A stretch of 64,000 nucleotides of DNA. Source: Euglena gracilis (Eukaryota; Euglenida; Euglenophyceae; Euglenales). Below the pieces are notes generated by a model. The model saw only the letters and a program-made list of their open reading frames with translations. It was not told the DNA's origin and searched no databases. The translations under genes and the position numbers were made by a program. Positions 33,441-64,000 of the stretch are shown piece by piece. The stretch is from positions 69,247,649-69,311,648 of the forward strand of contig CP154956.1 in NCBI GenBank assembly GCA_039621445.1, in the 5' to 3' direction. The stretch's first letter is position 1. Each line of letters starts with the position of its first letter.

Positions 33441-35750
33441 TTTTTGAAAAGTGTGGAATTTATTCACCACATTCTTTGTGCTTTCAGTTTCTCACATATA
33501 TCTCAACTTTTCATTGAATTTTTTGGGGTTGTTGTGGATGCCGCTACCGCCTCGCCACCCTTCGGGCCGCCAAACAAGTCCAGAACTCATGGGTCAGAGG
33601 GGGCAAAAATCTTCCTTTTTTTTCAATAGGGGGTATTGTTTGTGAATATCTCCACTACTGTCTCGCAGCCTTTCGGGCGGCAACAGGAAACACATGCATC
33701 TTGACTTGGCCTCCAAGTTCCGAATTTTAAACAGCACACCATTTCTGTTGCAAATTTGGCTCTTTTTTGGGGGAAGCCTTTTGTAAAAATGCATTACCGT
33801 CCAGCCGCCCTTTGGACTACTGTACATTCTTTTGTTCCATGCAAAATAGCTCAGAGGCCGGCGGGTTTTGGGAGGCAACTCTCATTACCGTCTCTTTTTC
33901 CGCATTTTGCACTCTTTTTTTGAAATCCCAAAATACAAAATGCACCACCATCTCTTGCCCCCCACGGCTTTAAAGCTTCTAAATTGTGATGGATTTGTGC
34001 CATCAATGTTTTTGGAACGTTTTCAGAAATCAATTTTGGCAAATTGGGGTGGTGCGGGTCACGGGGGGGGGGGGTCACGGGGGAAGTATGCCACTTGGAG
34101 GTAGTCGGAAGGCAGCATCCATGATGTTTCATCCCATCACAAGAAAGACGACACGGGTCAAAAAATCAATGATTTTCTGGTAAAAAAGTGGTTATTTTTG
34201 GCCATTTTTTGGCCATTTTTGGGCCATTTTTGAAGAAAAAAAATGCCTTTTGGATCCGAAAGTGGTCATTTTTGGGTGATTTTTTTGTCCGAAATTTGGT
34301 CATTTTTTGAAAGGGAATTGTTAGGATTTTCTCATCGACTGTCACATTTTTTGGGATGAATTTTGGGCCATTTTTGGCAAAATTCTGTTTTGGGTGTGGA
34401 AATGCACCAATTTTTGGCACGTGGACCATAGTGGGCATTTTTTATATATAAAAAAAACAAAACATCGTGTTTTTTTAAAAAAAACAGTAAAAAACCATCA
34501 AAAAAAAACAAAAGGAAAAATTCATTGAAAAAACTCGTTATAAAACTCCCAAACCATACTTTGAATCCTACTGAGTTCAAAAACTGCCAAAAATGGTCAA
34601 AAACATCCAAAAATGCAACAAAAATGGAATTTTATGACTTTTTTTTCATTTTTGTGGAAGGAAGTTTTTGGCAGAAATTACCCAGAAGTTGCCAAAAATC
34701 ATTGAAAATGTGCATTCAAAAATTTTTCCATGCAAAACCCAGTGGGCGTTTTTTTATTAAAAAATGTTAGAATTAAAAAAAAACAACGTCAAAAAGAAAC
34801 AGGCCGGCCCACTGTGTCGTGGATCCAGCCATAATTGAGAAAGGGAGTTCCGATGGAACTTTTTCATTCTCAATTATGGGGGGGGAAGGTGGTATTCCCG
34901 TCCCTCTAGCTCGGGGCATAGGTGTAGAAAATGGGGGAGATTTTGGAAAGAAACTTTTTTTTAAATTTTCTCACATGTTCTTTGTTTTTTTTTCTTCGTT
35001 TCTCACATTAAACACTCAACTTTTCATTGAATTTTTGGGTGTTGTTACTGTTGGACGTCGTTACCGTCTCGCCACCCTTTGGGCGGCCAAACAAGTCCGG
35101 AACTCAGGGGGCGAAAATTTTCGTTTTTTGTTTGTGAATGTCTCCACTACCCCCCCCCCCCCCGCGCTGCCGAGCTGCCCCCCCCCCCGAGCCAGGGGTG
35201 TAGAAGCGATTTTTTCTCGGGGGGGGGAGACCCTTGACAATGCCTAATCTAACCATTGTTTTTTTTTGCCGCCCAAAGGGCGAGACGGGAACACTTTTTT
35301 TTTTGAAAGATGGCATTGAATGTGACAAAAAATGCAGCAATTTTGACATCATGGCACAAATCCATCACAATTTGGAAGCTTTCAAGCCAGCCAACGGGCG
35401 GCAAGAGACGGTGATGCCTTTGTGTTTTTGGATTTCAAAAAAAAAAGAGTGCAAAATGCGAAAAAAGAGACGGCAATGAGAGTTGCCTCCCAAAAACCGC
35501 CCCCTCCATAGACAGTAATGCATTTTTCCAAAAAACTTCCCCAAAGCGTAGAACAAAAAAATACATCGCCGCCCAAAGGGCGGCTGGACAGTAATGCATT
35601 TTTCCAAAAAGTTTCCCCAAAAAGAGCTATATTTGCAACAGAAATGAGGTGCTGCTTTAAATTTTTGAATTTTTGAGGCCAAGTCAAGGTACATGTGTTT
35701 CCCGTTGCCGCCCGAAGGGCGGCGAGACGGGGGCATGGCACCACTTCGGA
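33440..35750. repeat. Rearranged duplication, direct plus inverted
   Basis: 33470-33635 recurs in direct orientation at 34965-35140 (shared CTCAACTTTTCATTGAATTT and GGCCAAACAAGTCC wording). 33655-34015 recurs inverted at 35335-35720 (ATGCATTACYGTCCAGCC, AAGAGTGCAAAATGCG). Units of CCGCCCAAAGGGCGG recur throughout. 34140-34800 between them is A/T-rich with no gene. Confidence 0.7.
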
Positions 35751-35819
35751 AAAAACCGAAAACCGGAAGGATGGCCACACACCGATCAAGGTACTTTTAA
35801 AGAAAAATTCAGCGCCTCT

Positions 35820-36060
35820 GGCGCTGGACCACCCCCCCCCCCCACTCCGGGAAGTGAACATGTCCAGTTCAGTTCGGAAGTGAACAGGGGGAATCCCAGC
35901 CCCCCCCCCTCCTGTGTACCTGGCCTCTGGTAGCTAGGTAGCAGGTAGTGGTGAACAAGTACAGCTAGACACACAGGGGGGGGGGTGTTGGGACCCCTTG
36001 TTCACTTCCGAAGTGAACTGAACAAGGAGGAGGGGGGGGTCCGGTTTTTCTGCGGCGCCT
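35820..36060. repeat. C/G-tract inverted repeat with GTTCACTTCCGAAGTGAAC
   Basis: GTTCAGTTCGGAAGTGAAC near 35862-35884 and its complement near 36000-36022, with poly-C and poly-G runs outside. No gene. Confidence 0.55.
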
Positions 36061-36193
36061 ACCCTGTATTCGTTCAAAAAAAATGAAAAATTGGATGTAT
36101 ATCCAATCCAAAATCGTCCAAGCTGCTTCAGACCTAAGAAGAGCAGGCTTTTTTTTAATACCCAGTGTTCAAATTCTTCTCTCTTTTCCTTTC

Positions 36194-36221
36194 AGGGGTC
36201 TGGTGCGTTCGACTTCCGAAG
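36194..36221 (+). promoter_or_regulatory. Probable spliced-leader acceptor and short 5' leader
   Basis: A pyrimidine tract (TTCTTCTCTCTTTTCCTTTC) ends in AG at 36194-36195, 26 nt before the DNAI4 ATG. In euglenids most mRNAs receive a leader by trans-splicing. Which kind of splicing occurs here cannot be told from DNA alone. Confidence 0.45.
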
Positions 36222-54101
<17,880 letters not shown>

Positions 54102-55990
54102 GCCTCCGCCCACCCCCCTCCTGCTGCCGGGGACGCCACCCTGGCAGCAGATGGCCTCCCTGGGTACAGATCATTCCACGCTGATCTGGCCGGATGCACC
54201 AGTTGGGGGGAGAAGTTTTTGGGCTGAAGAGGGTCGGATGTTCAAGATTTCAGGAGACGCTGACAGTAACCCCCCCCCCCTGTAAACCCCCTGGTTTGGT
54301 TGGTTAGGGGAGGTTTATAAGTGGGGAGGTTGATGAGTCAAGAAATTGTTGATGAAAATTCGACCCCAAAATGACCCCCCAAACCCCCCAAATGGGCAAT
54401 TTTCGGTAATTTACGATCAAAGCAAAAAATTTTTGATGACGGTCGGTCTCAAGAAATTGCCAAAAATCAGTTTTTGGTTTTTGTGGCCAAGAAATTGTCC
54501 CCCGCATTTTTAATTTTTCTTCCCCAGGGGGGTTTGGTTGGCCGGCCCGGGGGGGGGGGGTACAAGTGGTGGGTTTAAAAGTGGTGGGTTTGTCAGTGGG
54601 GCTTGCACCCTTGTCTTTCGTGAACACTCTTCTGCCAGCTGCTATGCATGCCATTGTTTGTGGCTCGTCCCTCTCGCTCTCTTGCACTGCAAACAGGCCC
54701 ATGCCCATCGAACCTGCCATCTGCCCCCTGTCAACGACGTCCTTCACGTTCCGGACATCTGCATGTCTTGGCCACACAGCCTTGTTCGTTTTGACCCCAT
54801 GCCATGTCTCGTCGTGTGTAGATACGTGCCTACCAGAGGACGACCGCTTCTTAGTGGACGTGTATGTGCATTTGTTGTGCTTGCTGCGCATGACAGAAGC
54901 CTCCTGGGGACTAGTGAAAATTCCAAATTTAAGCAACCCCTGAAATTGAGGTATAACGAAGGGAAATATGAAGCAAAGCAAGTTCAAACAATCAAATAAT
55001 AGTCTAATTCCAGGAAAAATAATCAAACTGGTTGAGTATCTACCGTGTTTGGGACGTTGCTATGTCGTTGCATTTTCACTCTGAAAAAAGCACCCTCAGC
55101 ATAAATAATAAATCAAGGGAAGAGGCACCTCCTCCTTTTATTTGAGCATGAGATTTATTGTTCGGTTCAAGCAACCCCTCGGCGCGCATATGGCGAAACC
55201 CAAATTCAGGCTGCTTACATTTTTGGGAGGTCACTGTGTGTCTTCATAGGGGCTGTCTCCCACCCTTGTACCGGAACTGACAGGACAGGCGGCTGATCTT
55301 TCTAATGATTTTTTTTTCGGGGGAAATTAACACACAGTAGGATTTTCGGGGAGTGTTTTAAAAAACCGTTTAAAACCCTATTTCCCTGGTTGAAAAATTT
55401 GTATAACACTGTTTTCAAGTTCTGATCACAAGTTCGAAAAAAAAAACAAGTTTGTTTGGATTTTTGTGTCCCTGAGGGCCGAAGTTTTTTTGCCCCCTGA
55501 CCTGGACTCCCCAGAAAATGATCTCCTGCCTCCATAATCGCTGACTCCTCTGTATTTGCTGACTTCCCTGGAGACAGTTTCCCCGGGGAGGAGGTAGGTA
55601 TGTATGTGTGCATACGTGCATGTGTGTATGCATGTATGAGTACGTGTGTGTATGTGCATGCATGTGTGTATTGTGTATTGTGTGTGTGCTGTGTGTGTGT
55701 GTGTGTGTGTGTGTGGCTGTCTGTGTTTATGTGTGTGCATGTGCGTATGTCTGTGTGCATCATGTGTGTCTCTGTGTGTTTGCGTATTTGTGCGTGTATA
55801 TTTATGTGTATAGTGTGTATGTGTGGCTGTGTATTTCTGTGTGTTCGTGTGTGTGTGTCTATGTGTGTGTTTCTGATGTGTGTATGCATGTCAATGTGTG
55901 TTTGTTCGTATGCGCACGCATGTGTGTGCTGGTTGGTTGGGCGGCTGGGGTGGCTGTGGTACGAATGTGGAACGCTCCCTCCAAATCCTC
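54102..55990. other. Intergenic region, degenerate (TG)n
   Basis: 54240-54560 is a C/G-tract and A/T stretch. 55595-55930 is a degenerate TGTG/TATG microsatellite whose long Cys/Val and His/Thr frames are artefacts. No gene or RNA recognised. Confidence 0.6.
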
Positions 55991-55995
55991 TCTGC

Positions 55996-56007
55996 AGCCC
56001 TCCGGTC
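55996..56007 (+). promoter_or_regulatory. Probable spliced-leader acceptor of the macro-domain gene
   Basis: CTCCCTCCAAATCCTCTCTGC ends in AG at 55996-55997, 10 nt before the ATG. The downstream paralogue has AG 9 nt before its candidate ATG (63646-63647). Confidence 0.4.
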
Positions 56008-62769
<6,762 letters not shown>

Positions 62770-63645
62770 GGGGAAGGCCTCGCTATTCCTCTGTTGTGTT
62801 TATGCCCCAGGGTGATTTTGTGCATTATGTTTTTTCTGTGGTTTTTATGCTTTCTCTGCCATTCTGATGTATATCGCTGTTTTCATTGCATTACCTTTTT
62901 TTTTAAATGTTTTTTCTTCCACACGAGAAAGTTTTGACAGTTGTATGTGCAATTGGTCAATGGATTTGCTGATGTAGAATGATGAGGTTTTGGCTTTACC
63001 TTCTGCATTACCAACTTAACTGAAGCCTTGATGGGTGGGATGTGGGCATGTTGGTATTTTGGATGGAATGCAAATCACGATGATTATGGCACCATCACTG
63101 TGGGATAACTTTGCTGCGACCTTAACGTTGAGCCATGAACGTTTGGCAACTGGTTGTGAGGGCCAGCAGCAGCCTATGGGATGGTTCTGGTCCCAAATGA
63201 GAATCTTTCCAACTGGGCCCTGATCTCTCCTTAGTGTGCATGGACAATTTTCTTTGTTGAGTTATTGGCAAAACGTTTTTTTTTTAAAATTAAAGAGCGT
63301 TTTTTTCCTTGACCGGCGTGTGTCAGATGTTCTTTTGATTCACCAACAACACCACATACCACCTCAGCTAAGGTTTTCAGGGGCATGTGTGCTGCACGTA
63401 TTCCGCATATTTGAACATATCTTGAGGTTTTGCTCAGTTTCCACAGTTCGCCTTCACAATTTTTTGACTGCATATTTTCGGGCCACTCTGGACATTCCCC
63501 GACACTCTGGGGCATTTTTTTCTTGCCAGTTTCGGGCATTGCCGACCATTTTGTGTTGTGCTCACCAATTTCTCCATTTCAGTTTCAGTCCATTTTCTTT
63601 TTTCTGTGTCGGTGTGCATCAACAAAAAATTGAGCATCGGTGTGC
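62770..63645. other. Spacer between the two macro-domain genes
   Basis: AT-rich, pyrimidine-rich before 63646. I see no gene, RNA or clear terminator in it. Confidence 0.5.
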
Positions 63646-63656
63646 AGCCTTCTGCC

Positions 63657-63976
63657 ATGTCCTCGCCCTCCCCTCGCACCGCCCCGCTGCCCGCCGTGAC
63701 CCCCCGGCCGGGGCCGTCGGGGGGCTGCCCCCGCCCACCCCAACGCCACCGCGGGGCATCGGGTGGGCCGCCGTGACGCCGTGGGCCGCTGCGGTGCCCC
63801 CGCCCCCCTCCCGGACAGGCCGGCGGGGAGTTCAGCCTTCGGAGGTGTGGGTGTGGGGCGGCCCCCCGGCCTGCGGGCAAGTCCTGGCGTGGGAGGCGGC
63901 AAACCCGCTGCCGGCCCCGCCCGACTTCGCCGTGGCCCCCGCGCTGAACAGGCGCATCGCGCTCGTTGGGCCGCAG
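63657..63976 (+). CDS. Second macro-domain protein, first exon (partial)
   Basis: Runs off the window. The downstream frame encodes AAVTPWAAAVPPPPSRT, a Gly/Pro linker, VLAWEAAN and VAPALNRRIALVGPQ. It aligns with VVPWQAAVPPAVPRT and QAAPALNARIALEGPR of the gene at 56008. It ends before GTACGT, at the same place and phase as the first gene's GTTTGT donor. The best ATG (63657, MSSPSPRTAPLPAV) is in a different frame; the switch probably lies in the G-rich run near 63717-63723, so either the start is elsewhere or a base is missing. Confidence 0.65.
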
Positions 63977-64000
63977 GTACGTCACAGCGGTTGGGTTGCT

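Overview
The window looks like nuclear DNA of a flagellate, most likely a euglenid (Euglenozoa). Three things point there. (1) GC-rich exons of a ciliary inner-arm dynein intermediate chain (DNAI4/WDR78, the IC138 family) are scattered over 18 kb. (2) Most of its introns do not start GT or end AG. Instead bases +4 to +6 of the intron can pair with bases -8 to -6, usually CAG with CTG. This is the published hallmark of euglenid 'nonconventional' introns. (3) Likely first exons have an AG acceptor about 10-26 nt before the ATG, as expected for spliced-leader trans-splicing. Species cannot be named from the sequence.

Layout. 1-26 kb is almost gene-free and built from repeats: minisatellites, long perfect hairpins, terminal-inverted-repeat (TIR) elements, poly-C/poly-G palindromes, two hAT-type miniature elements with 8-bp target duplications, and a 5.5-kb satellite of about 34 units of 163 bp (12.25-17.77 kb). 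26.2-32.6 kb (minus strand) carries a decayed hAT-family transposase in several exons. Its proposed 4.8-kb intron holds a tRNA-Gln(UUG) gene and many repeats. 33.4-35.8 kb is a rearranged direct/inverted duplication. 36.2-54.1 kb (plus strand) is the DNAI4 gene: 20 proposed exons, 2424 nt of coding sequence, 807 residues. 56.0-62.8 kb (plus) is a macro-domain (ADP-ribose-binding) gene of 8 proposed exons and 240 residues, mixing GT-AG and nonconventional introns. 63.65 kb to the end is the first exon of a tandem macro-domain paralogue.

How the parts relate. DNAI4 is a structural subunit of the inner-arm dynein of the flagellum. The macro-domain genes are a separate tandem pair with no visible functional link to it. 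The transposase may have mobilised the two hAT-like miniature elements, but this is inference. Homopolymer runs interrupt three coding segments, so some frameshifts may be assembly errors. All exon boundaries were placed by eye from reading frame, protein-family memory and the intron pairing rule. No search or fold was run.
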